Assembly: GCF_949987515.2 (NCBI RefSeq)
Contig: NC_082684.1
Span: 117,532,080 to 117,596,079 of the forward strand
Reading direction: 5' to 3'
DNA: 64,000 nucleotides
From: Delphinus delphis
Lineage: Eukaryota > Chordata > Mammalia > Artiodactyla > Delphinidae
Every line of letters starts with the position of its first letter. Position 1 is the first letter of the stretch. Below are positions 12,723-24,288 of the stretch, in pieces. Below the pieces are notes generated by a model. That model searched no databases and was not told where the DNA came from. It worked only from the letters and a program-made list of their open reading frames with translations. Made by a program: the position numbers and the translations under genes.

Positions 12723-13140
12723 GAAGGTGAAATAGAAACTTTTTCTGGCTTACAAAAGCTAAAGGAATTTATTACCAGTGACCCTAACTACAAAACATGC
12801 CAAAGGAAGTTCCTCCAAAGCAGGGAATGTACACAAAGAAATGAAGAGCACTATAAACTGTGACTGCATGGATAAATAGAAAAGTGATTTCCACTGTTAA
12901 AAGATAATTGATTATTTAAAACAAAACTAATAACAATGTAGTATAGTTTATAATATACAAAAAAGTAAAATGTATCACAATAATAATACAAAGGCTGCAG
13001 GGAGAGAAACTGAAGTATATTAATGTAAGGTTCTTTAACTATATATGAACTGGCATATTAGCACTTTGAAGTAGACTGTGGTCAGTAAAGATATACTCTA
13101 TACAACCATTAAGCCAGCAAAGGGGATTAAAAATAAAATC

Positions 13141-13929
13141 ATACTGGATTACATTATATTTGCCCTTATCTCTTTATTTCCTGCTTTAATTTTACTTTGA
13201 AACTAAGGGAAGATGTATCAATCTAAATTTTTAAGATAAAATTTAAATAACTATGATTGCAAAAATTATATAGGAACCTTATAGATGAGTAATAACCAAG
13301 GTAAAGAATCTGACCAAGGTAAAGAATTAAAATTTAATGAAGAGACATTAAAATCTTTGATTTAAAGATGGACAACATCATCTAAATATATAACTAATTT
13401 ATTTACTTGCATACATGAGAAAAATTATTTTCTATTCAGTGTGTTGAAATTCCTCCAATGTACTCAGAAGTATTGTTATATAATCACTTAGTTGTCTATG
13501 TAATGCTGTCCTTTTGAGTTGCATCATAAATGCCAGAACTTCCAAAGCACCAAACACTAATTGAATTCTATTTTTAATAACTGGGGATCTGAAAGGAAGT
13601 GCATAAGCAATACCATTATTGACAGATAATGTAAATTCTCCTGTAGCTTATCACAAAACTGCTATTTTCTGAGTTAAAAATCTCTACTTGGAGTCCCTGG
13701 AGAGAGAGGCTTAAAAGTTCTTTTCAGTCAGTGTAAAAATATTTTGGGTTAGCCCATATGCCTATGTGTGTTGTACGTAATGAAAAACCAGAGATAAGAC
13801 ATAAAGAGAAAAAGATAACTATTAAAAAATTCTGATTTTGGAACAATATAGATTTAGTGATTAATGGAGAACATTAACAACATGGTATATATTAATAAAC
13901 TACTTTAAATTACACTAAAATTATCAACA
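13141..13929. other. Intergenic, AT-rich
   Basis: Nothing recognised except an 18-bp-period direct repeat (ACCAAGGTAAAGAAT at 13295 and 13313). Confidence 0.5.
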
Positions 13930-14990
13930 ACTTTCTTAAATAGCAGAGACAGCCAACAAGAAGATATGGTAGAAATAAGAGAAATGCTATTCACTATGGC
14001 AAAAAAAAAGTCATCAAATACCTAGGAATAAATAAAAGTGTGGAAGACATACCTGAAATAAACAATAAAACATTAATGAAGGACATCAAAGAATACATGA
14101 ACTAATGGAAGACACACCATGTTCCAGGATGCAAAGACTTGCCATTTTAAAGATGTCAATTCTCCACAAGTTAATCAGTGCAACCCCTCAACTAAAGTCC
14201 CAACAGGACTTTTTAAATTAATAGACTTTATTTTTTAGAGCACTTTTGGTTAATAGAAAAATTGAGCAGAAAGTGGAGAGTTCCCATATACTTCCTCTCC
14301 CCCTGCCCTCAGTGTTCCCTGTGTTACCATCTTGCATTAGTGTCAACTGTTGAACCAATATTGATGAGTCACTATTAACTAAAATCCATAAGGTTCACTT
14401 TAAGGTTCACTCTTCATATAGTACAGGTTTTTTTCAGTGTTCATGAATGTATAATATCATAATTTGTAATGTCCACCATTACAGTATCATACAGAATAGT
14501 TTCACTGTCCTCAGAATCCCCTGTGCACAAGAGGAATTTTTAAAACTGGAACTTGATGACCCTATTGTAAAATTATTTAAAAGAAAAAAAAATGTGCGAA
14601 AAGCCAATAAGGAATTTTTGAGAAATAGAACGATAAGGGAGAATTTGTCCTATCAATGATCAAAACATAATAAAAAGCCACAGAAATTTAAACAGTGGTG
14701 AATAAATATAAAACTATATGTACTTAGATTAATGGGACACAACACAAGTCCCCAAACTAAGCATACATTTATGAGAATAAAGGTAAGTATTTAAATTAGT
14801 GATTAAAATTGTCTAATGAAAAAAATTATAAAATTAGATTCCTACCTTGTATCATATCTCAAGTTTACCTATATTTAAATGCTTAAATGAAATGAAATTA
14901 TAAATAAAACTATAGAATATTTCAATAAAATATATGACAATATCTTGATAACTTTGTAGGTAAGAAAGGCCATTACCTAACTCAGAGGAG
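13930..14990 (+). mobile_element. L1 ORF2 fragment split by an antisense repeat
   Basis: ORF2-type sequence runs 13930-14215 ('AAATACCTAGGAATAAA', 'ATCAAAGAATACATGAAC', 'TTAATCAGTGCAACCCC') and continues at about 14530 ('AACTGGAACTTGATGACCCTAT', 'GTGAATAAATATAAAACTATATG'). Between them, 14216-14525 is an antisense L1ME-like 3' sequence. The frame is destroyed. Confidence 0.6.
14216..14525 (-). mobile_element. L1ME-like 3' UTR fragment
   Basis: The sequence has the pattern 'TTTTAGAGCACTTTTGGTTA..ATTGAGCAGAAAG..GAGAGTTCCCATATAC' and 'TAATGTCCACCATTACAGTATCATACAGAATAGTTTCACTG'. It sits within another L1 fragment. Orientation and family are tentative. Confidence 0.5.
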
Positions 14991-15508
14991 TTAATTGACA
15001 ATCAGGAGGGAATTAAATGATAACTTTTATTGTAAACCTGTCTGCATCATTTGAGCCATCATTAGGAGCATACTCTTGTAACTAAATATTAATTAGAAAA
15101 ATAAAAACAGTGAAGTTTCTCGCATGACCATTTTCTCTGATCAGAGAAAAAAATTTAGTTATTTCATGCAACTTTTAAAAATAATGGTGGTGTCATAACA
15201 GTTGTTCACCGGTGCATGCAGCAAATGAAAATTTTCAGTTCATATTAAAAATTGTTTGCATTTCTAACAGGAAGCTGTAGGGAAAAAATATAATCTTGTG
15301 AAAAACAGGGTTAAGGAGACTTTTTTGAAAGTCTTGCATTGCCAATCACTCACCAAAAATAATTTTCATAATTCTTAGTTTTCTCTCCAATTTACTCTCA
15401 ACTCAAAAATAAAGTTATATTTTTTCATTGTTTCATTATAGACTAAAAAGTCCAGTCATTGATTAAACTGTGAACACTGGTTCTTCTCATCATGGCATAG
15501 GACTGAGC
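14991..15508. other. Intergenic, AT-rich, nothing recognised
   Basis: No open frame or repeat identified. Confidence 0.5.
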
Positions 15509-15532
15509 TGACCATATAATTTTTTTTTTTTT

Positions 15533-15724
15533 GCCGTACCCGGGCCTCTCACTGCTGTGGCCCCTCCTGTCGCGGAGCACAGGCTCCGGACGCACAGGCC
15601 CAGTGGCCACGGCTCACGGGCCCAGCTGCTCCGCGGCATGCAGGATCCTCCCGGACCGGGGCACGAACCCGCGTCCCCTGCATCGGCAGGCAGACCCTCA
15701 ACCACTGCACCACCAGGGAAGCCC
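15533..15724 (-). mobile_element. Cetacean CHR-type tRNA-SINE with 14-bp target duplication
   Basis: A 192-bp body with its reversed A tail at 15521-15532. Perfect 14-bp flanks (TGACCATATAATTT) lie at 15509-15522 and 15725-15738. The body is close to the other copies, so it is relatively young. Confidence 0.96.
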
Positions 15725-15738
15725 TGACCATATAATTT

Positions 15739-16145
15739 ATTGTCTAAACCAGGACTTATTTTATATCAAAAGGGAGCCCTATTAATAGCATCACTAAGAC
15801 TGCATGCCTCCACTAAGGCTGTCCTGGGAACCCTAAGATGAATGATCACCTACATGGTGATCTTTTGGTGGTCTGCACCTTTTCTACCTGCTTATGCTGC
15901 TTTTCAACCAGTATTTCCTTGGACCTCAAGTTCTAGGAATTCTGAACTACCTCTGGTTTCTAAACTATGCCATCCTGCTTTATACCATTAAGGCTTTGCA
16001 TATTCAAACCCTTTGAATAATTCAGTAATTAAAACTGAGTACTTCAGAAATTTCTATGGAGCTTTGAAACCCTGCTCAGATGGCACCTCTTAGGAAAGGC
16101 CAAGGCTAATGTCCCTCCAGGGATGACCAGTTTCTTCTTTTAATC
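15739..16145. other. Intergenic, nothing recognised
   Basis: Unique-looking sequence without coding signs. It is the pre-insertion locus of the L1 that follows. Confidence 0.5.
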
Positions 16146-16161
16146 AAGAGTCAGTCACTTG

Positions 16162-17074
16162 ACATACAGATGGCTATCAGGCCCATGAAAAGATGCTCAG
16201 CATTGCTAATTGTTAGAGAAATGCAAGTCAAAACTACAGTGAGGTACCACCTCACACTGGTCAGAATGGCCATCATTAAGAAGTCTACAAATAACAAATT
16301 CTGGAGAGGGTGTGGAGAAAAGGGAACCCTCTTACACTGTTGGTGGGAATGTAAATTGGTGCAGCTACTATGGAAAACAGTATGGAGGTTCCTGAAAAAA
16401 CTAAAAATAGAGTTGCCATATGATCCAGCAATCCCACTCCTGGGCATATATCTGGAAAAAACTATAATTCAAAAAGAAACAGGCAATCCAATGTTCATAG
16501 CAGCACTATTCACAGTAGCCAAGGCAAGGAAACAACCTAAATGTCCATCAACAGATGAATGGTTAAAGAAGATGTGGTACATATATATATATATACAATG
16601 GAATATTAGCCATTAAAAAAATGAAATAATGCCACTTGCAGCAACATGGTTGGACCTAGAGATTATCATACTAAGTGAAGTAAGTCAGAAATACAAATAC
16701 CATATGATATTACTTATATGTGGAATCTAAAATATGACACAAATGAACTTATCTACGAAAGAAAAACAGACTCACAGACATAGAGAACAGACCTGTGGTT
16801 GCCAAGAGGGAGGGGGATAGTGGAGGGATGGATTGGGAGTTTGGGATTAGCAGATGCAAACTGTTACATATAGAATGGATAAACAACAAGGTCCTTCTGG
16901 GAACTATACTCAACATAGTTATATTCAACTATATTCAATATCCTGTGATAAACCATAATGGAAAAGAATATGAAAAAGAATGTATATACATGTAAAACTG
17001 AATCACTTTGCAGTACAGCAGAAATGAGCACAACATTGTAAATCAACTATACTTCAATAAAATAAATTTTAAAA
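16162..17074 (+). mobile_element. 5'-truncated L1 insertion, about 0.9 kb
   Basis: The sequence holds the last part of ORF2 (open from 16170 to 16616; translation includes [20 protein letters not shown] and [19 protein letters not shown]), a short TA run, then the 3' UTR and A tail. Perfect 16-bp flanks (AAGAGTCAGTCACTTG) at 16146-16161 and 17075-17090 mark the insertion. The ORF stops early compared with a full ORF2 end, where TA repeat growth disturbed the frame. Confidence 0.95.
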
Positions 17075-17344
17075 AAGAGTCAGTCACTTGGCATCCGCAC
17101 TGTGATCTCCTTCACAGGGCTCCTGAAGATAAACATGACAGTTTTGCTCTGGGAGCTTATAGTGTGACAGAAGTCTGGGCCTTGCAATGCTTCTACTCCT
17201 ATGATTCTTTCACTGTATGACATCTACCTGTGCCATTCCTTCACAGAACTGCCTGCTCTGTGAAAACAGGTATGTTAGCAGATCTCTGTTTGTGTCTGAC
17301 TTTCCTTTGGAGAACTAGCCCTCCCTCACAGCATGCAGTCTTAA

Positions 17345-18395
17345 CAAGTGTACTAATTAACTATTGCTGTATAACAAACTATGCTAAAACCTTGTGGCTT
17401 AAACACACATTTTTTAACCTTATGTGTCTGCAGGTTGGCTGGGACCTTCTGCTGATGTCGGCTGACCTGGCTGATCCCAGGGGCCTATGCCTCTGTGGTC
17501 AGCTGGAGGGGTGACTGGAAGCTGGCTTTTTGTAGTGGTTTCAAGATGTGTCTGGAAATTCTTTCACATTCTTCCTTTCAAAAGGTGGACCATAGTTCTC
17601 CTCCCCTTGAATACTGGCCAAAGGTAATGACTCATTTCTAATAGAATGTGGCAGAGTGAAATTATGAAGTTTCTGAGGCGAGCACAAAAGGCATTGCTGC
17701 TTCCAACTTGCTCTCCTGGATTGCTTGCTCGGTGGGGGTGGGGCTGGGGGGCATCTTATTATTAGGACACAAGCAGCCTGTGGAGAGGGGCCCCTGTGAG
17801 GAGTAACGGAGGCCTCCAGCCACAAACAATGCCAACTTGCCAGCCATGTAAGGAAGTCACCTTGGAAGAGAATCTTCCAGCCTCAGATGACCACAGGCCC
17901 AGCCAACATTTGTCCAAAAACCTCATGAGAGACCCCAAGCCAGAACGCCCCATCTAAGCTGCAACTGGATTCCTGACCTTCAGAAACTGCGTGAGGTAAT
18001 AAATGGGGATTGTTGAGTTGAGCTACTGAGTTTGGGGAGTAGTCTGAGGCACAGTGATAGATAATGGATACACTGGCTAAGATGACTCAGCTGGGACAGC
18101 TCATCTCCACTCCACATGGCCTCTCATCCCCCAGCATGCTGGTCTGGATTTGTTCTCATGGCTTGACAGTTTCCCAAGGAAAAAAGCAGAAGCTTATGAG
18201 CACCCCGAGGCCCAGCCTCAGAAATGGCATGCCACCTACTGTTGGCTAAAGCAAGTCACCAGGCCAGCAAGGTTCAAGGGTGAAGAAACAATCACCTCCC
18301 CTTGATGGAAAAAGCTGTAGTCACATTACAAGGGGCATGGGTAAAGGGAGGGGAATAATTGGGGCCATTGTGACAATCAAGCTACCATAACAGAA
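17345..18395 (+). mobile_element. Unnamed fossil repeat split by an LTR
   Basis: The two halves, 17345-17526 and 18067-18395, form one element with the widely seen ends 'AACTATTGCTGTATAACAAAC' and 'AATTGGGGCCATTGTGACAATC..CTACCATAACAG'. I recognise the pattern as a common ancient mammalian repeat but cannot name it with confidence. Confidence 0.4.
17527..18066 (+). mobile_element. MaLR/MLT1-type LTR (solo)
   Basis: The start is 'TTTGTAGTGGTTTCAAGATGTGTC'. The middle has 'AATAGAATGTGGCAGAGTGA' and 'CAACTTGCCAGCCATGTAAGG'. The end has 'CAGAAACTGCGTGAGGTAATAAATG' and 'CTACTGAGTTTGGGG'. It is a complete-looking solo LTR without internal genes. Confidence 0.6.
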
Positions 18396-18865
18396 TTATC
18401 AGTCAGTCAAGGTGTTTCCCCTCCTTGGTCCCAAGAGTGGGCTCTTGACTACAGCAAGGAGAGTTTGCTCTCCACCCCAGGAATTTTGACTGTATGACTC
18501 AAGAGGAAAAATAAATGGTTTCATCCTGACAATGAGCAGTTTGAAAAGACAGAGGACTAGCTCTTGACACCTAGATTTCTGGAGATTTCCTACTTCCTGT
18601 CCCGTCTGGTTCTTCAGCTATTCCTTGTGTAAACTAGCACATGCTTTCTTATAAACGCCCATTCTTTCCTGCTTAAGTTAGTCAGAGTCCGTTTCTGCTG
18701 CTTACCGTCAAAGAACCCAGCCAGAGAATCCAGTGACCTTGGAAGCACTCAGCTCATGTCCAGACAAGCTCTGGTGTTCCTTCCAAAGGTAGGGACCAGA
18801 AGATGCCATAAACAAAGCACCAAGAGATCCCTCAGATGATTACTGGCACTTAAAAAATAACTTTG
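18396..18865 (+). mobile_element. Possible ERVL-type LTR end plus unclassified DNA
   Basis: The 3' end 'GTTAGTCAGAGTCCGTTTCTGCTGCTT..CAAAGAACCC' resembles old LTR ends. The 5' boundary is not visible, and the rest is unclassified. Confidence 0.3.
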
Positions 18866-19080
18866 GGGCTTCCCTGGTGGAGCAGTTGTTGACAGTCCGC
18901 CTGCCGATGCAGGGGACACGGGTTCGTGCCCTGGTCCGGGAAGATCCCACATGCCGCGGAGCGGCTGGGCCCGTGAGTCATGGCCGCTGAGCCTGCACGT
19001 CCGGAGCCTGTGCTCTGCAACGGGAGAGGCCACAACAGTAAGAGGCCTGCGTACCGCAAAAAAAAAAAAAAAAAAAAAAA
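18866..19080 (+). mobile_element. Cetacean CHR-type tRNA-SINE (the only short copy on the + strand)
   Basis: It starts with GGGCTTCCCTGGTGG and has the tRNA-like B box GGTTCGTGCC at 18921-18930. It ends in a run of about 27 A. Flanking AACTTTG at about 18859 and 19083 is the likely target duplication. Confidence 0.95.
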
Positions 19081-19547
19081 AAAAACTTTGAAAACTCTTT
19101 AAACATACTTAGGACAAATGTAATAAAAATGCAAAGCAATCACAATTAATGCTATAGAAACTACCCTAAAATGGTATTTTCTGCAAAGCCTACATTGTCT
19201 GGCAGCATTTCCATGTGGCAATGCTGCTGTATGCCAGGGATATCACATACTAGGAGAGGCCAAAGTTTCTGGCCCTTGGACCAAATATTCATATTCAGGC
19301 TATGAAGGTGATGGCATCACACCGCCTGCTTCCTGTGGACATATGGCAGCTTCAGGTCGCTGCTCCATTCGCTCATCTATTTCAGGTTATTTTTACAGTC
19401 ACTCCGGGCCTGACATGATTTCCACTTTCAGCTGGTCATGTTTCCTTCCTAATTCGCCATACCAATTGGGGATGACAGAAAGTATCAACTCCCTTCTCGG
19501 ATATTTAAACTGCAAGCAGTCATCTGTATGCAAAAAGTGTGCCCATG

Positions 19548-19550
<3 letters not shown>

Positions 19551-19587
<37 letters not shown>

Positions 19588-19777
19588 GTACGCGGGCCTC
19601 TCATTGTTGTGGCCTCTCCCGTTGCGGAGCACAGGCTCTGGACGCGCAGGCTCAGCGGCCATGGCTCACGGGCCCAGCTGCTCCGCGGCATGCGGGATCC
19701 TCCAGCACCGGGGCACGAACCCGCGTCCCCTACATCGGCAGGCGGACCCTCAACCACTGCGCCACCAGGGAAGCCCT
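19551..19777 (-). mobile_element. Cetacean CHR-type tRNA-SINE with a (GT)n tail
   Basis: The body runs from about 19585 to 19776. Where the reversed A tail should be there are about 15 GT units (19551-19580) and GCGCGC. Flanks CCCATGAAC at 19542-19550 and 19778-19786 enclose body and GT run together, so the GT run belongs to the insertion. Confidence 0.95.
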
Positions 19778-19964
19778 CCCATGAACTTTTGACAACTTTC
19801 CTTATCAGAGGCCAGAGCGCAAAGTTGCAAAATCAGATGGCTCCCGGAAGTACTTCCCCCATTGATGTTCAGCAGCTTCTGAAAGAAACTCATTAGTGGT
19901 TTTTCAGGTTGAATTTCCAGCAGCTGTCAATCAGGGACAGGCTTGGGCACTTTGCAGTGGAGAC

Positions 19965-20185
19965 ACTGTGTCCTAGTGATTAGGAGCACAGATTTTAAAC
20001 CTGAAAACTCTGAGTTTCAGTCCCAGCTTAACCCTTCTGGGTCCCAGTTTTCCCATTAGGAAAATTTTGCCAAAAATAGAAACTATCTCATAGGGTTCTT
20101 CTGAGAATTAAATGAAACAATATGTGTAATACACTTAGTCCATAGGTTGCAACCTAGGAAGCAATCAATAAATGCTAATTGTTAC
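19965..20185 (+). mobile_element. MIR SINE
   Basis: The full MIR pattern is readable: 'AGTGATTAGGAGCACAGATT', a 'CAG..TTTTCCCATTAGGAAAAT' region, 'CATAGGGTTCTTCTGAGAATTAAATGA' and 'CAATCAATAAATGCTAATTGTTA'. Confidence 0.8.
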
Positions 20186-21024
20186 TGCTTCTATCATTAT
20201 TACTAGTAATAATACTACCAATAATAATTTAACATGCCAGCAGCTTCCAGGACTGGAAAAGCAAGGCCCAGTGATTCACCAAGTCACAGCTGCGGAACTA
20301 ATGCTGGGCCAGGCAGGATTGGCATCAGCCTTTAAGAGCAGCAACTGGGGAGGTGGGGCAAGATGCTGTGGCTCAGAGTCCAAGTTCCATCACTAGACAC
20401 TGTCAGCATCTCACCTTCATACTCCATCGGGGTTGGACCAGCAGACAGAAGTAGAGCCAGCCCAGAGAAGAAAGGAGGTGAGAACACATGTAAGTATCAG
20501 GGCTGGGCTCCACACCCAGTAGAGAACGGAAGTGGATGCCTGGACCTGGGCAAGAAACAAGACAGTTGCAAGGGCCCTACTGACACTCTGGAACACCCAG
20601 GGCTCTGGTCACACTGCAGTGCCCGGGGCAGCAGAAACTCTCCAGACCCATCCAATCAGCTGAAGGGAGTAAGTAAGTTCGCATGGTGCTACCAAGACCA
20701 GCTCTCTGGCAGACTGAAGGCAGTGCTGTAATGTGAGCTGCTCCTTGACTGTAGGGATAATATGATCTCCCTCTCTGAGCTAAAGGAAGGAATAAAATCA
20801 ACAAGGAAAAGGAAAGCATGGAGCCCACAGTAATGGTACATCTGCAGCAGCCACAGAGCACTCCAGGCAGGAGCAGGGCTGCTAATCTGCACAAAGAGCT
20901 GTTATCTCATCTGTCAAATTCAGGGTTCCTCAGGGCTCTGCCACCCCCTCCCCGACCCTCTGGCAATTGTGTGTAGCCAAAGGATCCCAGCCGCTGAGTC
21001 ATTCTCAACAGAACCCTCCAGGAC
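20186..21024. other. Intergenic, nothing recognised
   Basis: Moderate GC, several short overlapping frames on both strands, no family resemblance. Looks like unique non-coding DNA. Confidence 0.5.
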
Positions 21025-21121
21025 CTTGCTACTCACAGTGGTTCTCAAAGGGAATCAGAATCTGCATTTTAGCAAGATGTCCACAGAATACACATGAGCG
21101 TTTCAGTTTAAGAAGTTCTGT
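21025..21121. mobile_element. MER5-like DNA transposon fossil
   Basis: The pattern 'TTGCTACTCACAGTGGTTCTCAAAG..AATCAGAATCTGCATTTTAGCAAGAT' resembles MER5 non-autonomous hAT elements. A SINE is inserted at its edge. Confidence 0.5.
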
Positions 21122-21156
21122 GAGGACACTTTTTTTTTTTTTTTTTTTTTTTTTTT

Positions 21157-21348
21157 GTGGTATGCAGGCCTCTCACTGTTGTGGCCTCTCCCGTTGCGGA
21201 GCACAGGCTCCGGACGCGCAGGCTCAGCGGCCATGGCTCACGGGCCCAGCCGCTCTGCAGCACGTGGGATCTTCCCAGACCGGGGCACGAACCCATGTCC
21301 CCTGCATCGGCAGGCGGACTCTCAACCACTGCGCCACCAGGGAAGCCC
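21157..21348 (-). mobile_element. Cetacean CHR-type tRNA-SINE with 12-bp target duplication
   Basis: A 192-bp body with a reversed tail of over 20 T. Flanks GAGGACACTTTT lie at 21122-21133 and 21349-21360. Confidence 0.95.
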
Positions 21349-21360
21349 GAGGACACTTTT

Positions 21361-22321
21361 ATCGATTGGTGGGATTGAGAATGTGAGTTCAAACCTATCA
21401 ATATTTGCCATCCCTGCTTTGAAAACAGACTGAGATTGGGGGTGCTGAAGGCATGAAGATGTCCCTCATTTCAGAAATGATACCAGAGTCTCTAAGGGGC
21501 AATGATACCAGAGACTTTGGGCTCATGAGAAGGTTGCCGTGTAGCCAGAACTAAGATGGTCCCAGCCAAGTGGAGATGGCAGGTTCGAAAGAAGCCAGTA
21601 AAGATATCTGGGAAGTGGAACAGACATTTGGAGCTGGAGCATGATAATAATTAGAAGACGCTCCGTGTGACCCTTGAGTCTTATGATGTATCTTGTCATG
21701 ATTTCCTTCATGTTGGCTCATCTTGATTGTCTGTTCTACTTCATCATTTGTAGTTTTGAGAAGATCAAACCCACTCAGCTATGTTGAGGTGTCCCAAAGA
21801 AAGATGACTTTCTCTGGGTCAGGACTACATATGGGAGCTGCTGCAGTCCCCTGGGAACCAGGAAATGGTGACCAGACCAGAGTAATCAGGGAATACGGGA
21901 GAAACAGAAGAAAAGTGAACGTTTGGGGAAGCACTCAAGACCCTCCCACCTGTAGGGTGTTTTTCTTAAAAACTGTGCATCTTTGTGTGGGTATGAATTT
22001 CAAGGAGGTGGTTTTTCCCTTTGTGGCTTCTTCTGAGAATCTTCTGAAATGGATGAATCTTTACTCCTCTCTCCCCATCCACCAAATGTAGAGATAAGCT
22101 CAAAACTTGGCACAATTTCAGGGGCTTACAGAACCTGTATGATCTCAGGGACCTCAGGTTAAGAACTCATGCCTGGCACTTCCCATACATTTTTTTTTTC
22201 TTCTTTGAATCCATAACTTTAAACCCTGACACCACCATTGTTTCTAAACAAATAAGGAATACCAGGTAGTTTTCCATTTCCAGTGAGAACTAACTCACCT
22301 TTCAGACAATGAATGTTTGGA
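21361..22321. other. Intergenic, nothing recognised
   Basis: No repeat or coding signal. The 122-residue open frame at 21723-22091 shows no family features. Confidence 0.5.
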
Positions 22322-22500
22322 GCAGCGGTCCTCACATCAGATGTGCTGCTTAAGCTGGAATTCCCAGGAGAGCTCACAATAAACACCAGTGCGCAGGCTA
22401 GAGGCTGTGATTCTATTTGTTTGGGTGGAACACAAGCATCCATGTTTCTAAAGCTCTCAGGCAATTGTAAAGTGCATCCCAAGTTCAGAACCACTGCTCT
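22322..22500. mobile_element. MER5-like fossil
   Basis: The ends 'AGCGGTCCTCACATCAGATGTGCTGCTTAAGCTG' and 'AAGTTCAGAACCACTGCTC' are near inverted repeats of the MER5 kind. The middle is rearranged. Confidence 0.45.
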
Positions 22501-22687
22501 AGGGTGATTTTGCCTAAACTGGGTCTGGGATAAGCAGTAATCACTACTCTGCCTTCCCCTGCCCCTCTCAGCAAGCCCTCTGTACTGGAAGCAGACGTGC
22601 ACAACCCAGGGTAAAGTGAGATGAAGAAAATCTTCTATTTGTATCCTTTTCCCTCGGGTACAATCCTGTTTACGTCCTAAACATGAA

Positions 22688-22990
22688 ACCTGAAATAATA
22701 AAAATAAATTTTTATTGAAGTGTAGTTGGTTTATAATATTGTGTTAGTTTCAGGTATACAGCACAGTGATTCAGTATTTTTACAGATTATATTCCATTAT
22801 AGGTTATTACAAGGAAATGGGTATAATCCCCTGTGCTATACAGTGAATCTTTGTTGCTTATCTATTTTATACGTAGTAGTTTGTATCTCTTAATTCCATA
22901 CTCTTAAATTGTCCTTCCTCCCTTCCCCCTCCCCTTTGGTAACCACGTTTGTTTTCTATGTCTGTGAGTCTGTTTCTGTTTCATATAGAT
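22688..22990 (-). mobile_element. L1 3' UTR end, antisense
   Basis: The reversed cetartiodactyl L1 3' end reads 'TTTTTATTGAAGTGTAGTTGGTTTA', 'TTAGTTTCAGGTATACAGCA', 'CCCCTGTGCTATACAGTGAATC' and 'TCTATGTCTGTGAGTCTGTTTCTG'. Its oldest part is cut near 22990. Confidence 0.85.
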
Positions 22991-24288
22991 ATTCAGTGAT
23001 ATAAAAACCCAAGTTAACAAACACCTGTCAATAAGCCATGGATCTTCGACTCCACCCCCTCTACACCACGTACAAAAGTCTTTCACAAGCAGGGTGGGGA
23101 CATGCCTCTGACTTCTCTCAAAATCACCACTTGTGGTTGTGAAATTTCAGGTGAGTCACTTGATGTTTGGTAAATAAACGTCAGTATCCCAAAGATGCCT
23201 GCCTATAAGTCTACCTCCGTCTGTATATGCATGTCATTTCCACAAGCTTTGACAAGGACGTGGATTTTTCCAGTCAACCTTTCAAGTATGTTACTTCTCT
23301 GAAAATCACTGAGCAATAAATTTAAAGCTCAGGAGTATTGGCAACAAATGTGAAGAATTAATTGGCAGTCTTAAAGCTCAACCTGGAAAAAGTTCATTAC
23401 TTCTAATGGCTTCTTTACAAAATTCTCTATTTGTTTCAAGGCTAGAATACATGGTTGCCACATCTTGGTGGATGGCTAGCATCTGGCTTCGCCTCTAAAA
23501 TTTCAGCCACTGCCTGGCTGCAGACTCTATCCGGATAGGATACTTTGAAAATAACCGTGTCTCAGCAATAAGCTTTCCTTCAGTCAAGTGTTAGTTCTTA
23601 CACTGCAGCCCACTGTGCCCAATTTTAAAGAACTTCTGACTCAGATGCAACATTTGTGATAATCAGTTATTCCATTTTAATAACAGTAATTGAAATGCCT
23701 CTTATGTCAGCCTACATTCAATGAATAAAAGAATGATTTCTACTCTGATGGTCATAGGGGAAGAATACTGAACCCAAGCAACTGAGATGTCTTCATTGTC
23801 ACCCCCCTCCCCCGCATCAAGTAATCCATGATGGTGTGGCTTGGACATGAAACCAAGGCTGTACTCAGTGTCATTATGTCTTTGAAAAGCAGTGTCCTGT
23901 GAGGCTCAGCTTCAAGAGAGAAGTCAGACATGAGGTTTTTGAGCAAATGGCTTGGATGATTACCTTGGATCTTATTACACATCTTTATGGGAAATAGCCT
24001 AGCTGAGAACATCTTTAAAACACACACAACTCCAGTCATCCAAAATCCTGAAATTCTTCCCTGGTTACACATAGCATTTGAAGTTCCCTTTAAATATTCT
24101 AATTACAAATGTGATTGTAATGTGAGCTAGTAAAATATATTTCTTCTCTACATCTCAACAAGAGCATTTTTTTTCTTGCCTAGAGAAGGAAGACTGTCAG
24201 AAGTGACATGACTACCAGCTACTGTCACATGAAATATTACAGTTCACAAAGTACTAACACATACATTTTCTCACTGAATCCTTAAATT
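22991..24288. other. Intergenic, nothing recognised
   Basis: Repeat-poor sequence of average GC. No gene signal. Confidence 0.5.

Larger units (their letters stand above)
10871..13140 (+). mobile_element. HAL1/L1-like element, interrupted by L1 3' ends
   Basis: A long, diverged ORF1-type region: 'TGAACTTAAAGAAATAAC', 'CTGATCTAAGAACTCAGTAAACCC', 'CAACCTAGAGTTCTATAACC' and a 3' part with 'GAAGTAGACTGTGGTCAG'. L1 3' ends interrupt it at 12345-12722, after which the flank resumes with AAGGTGAAATAGAAAC. A 19-bp tandem repeat lies inside at 11774-11830. Family assignment is from memory. Confidence 0.5.

Noticed and set aside
16170..16616. 148-residue open frame resembling a reverse transcriptase end
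   Set aside because: It is the C-terminal part of L1 ORF2 in a truncated insertion, without a start or catalytic domain, so it is listed as a mobile element and not as a gene.
18866..18940. tRNA gene-like A and B boxes
   Set aside because: They are the promoter head of a tRNA-derived SINE. No complete tRNA fold or anticodon stem is present.
19343..19792. 149-residue open frame with a CVCVCV run
   Set aside because: It reads through a (GT)n repeat and a SINE, and has no coding evidence.
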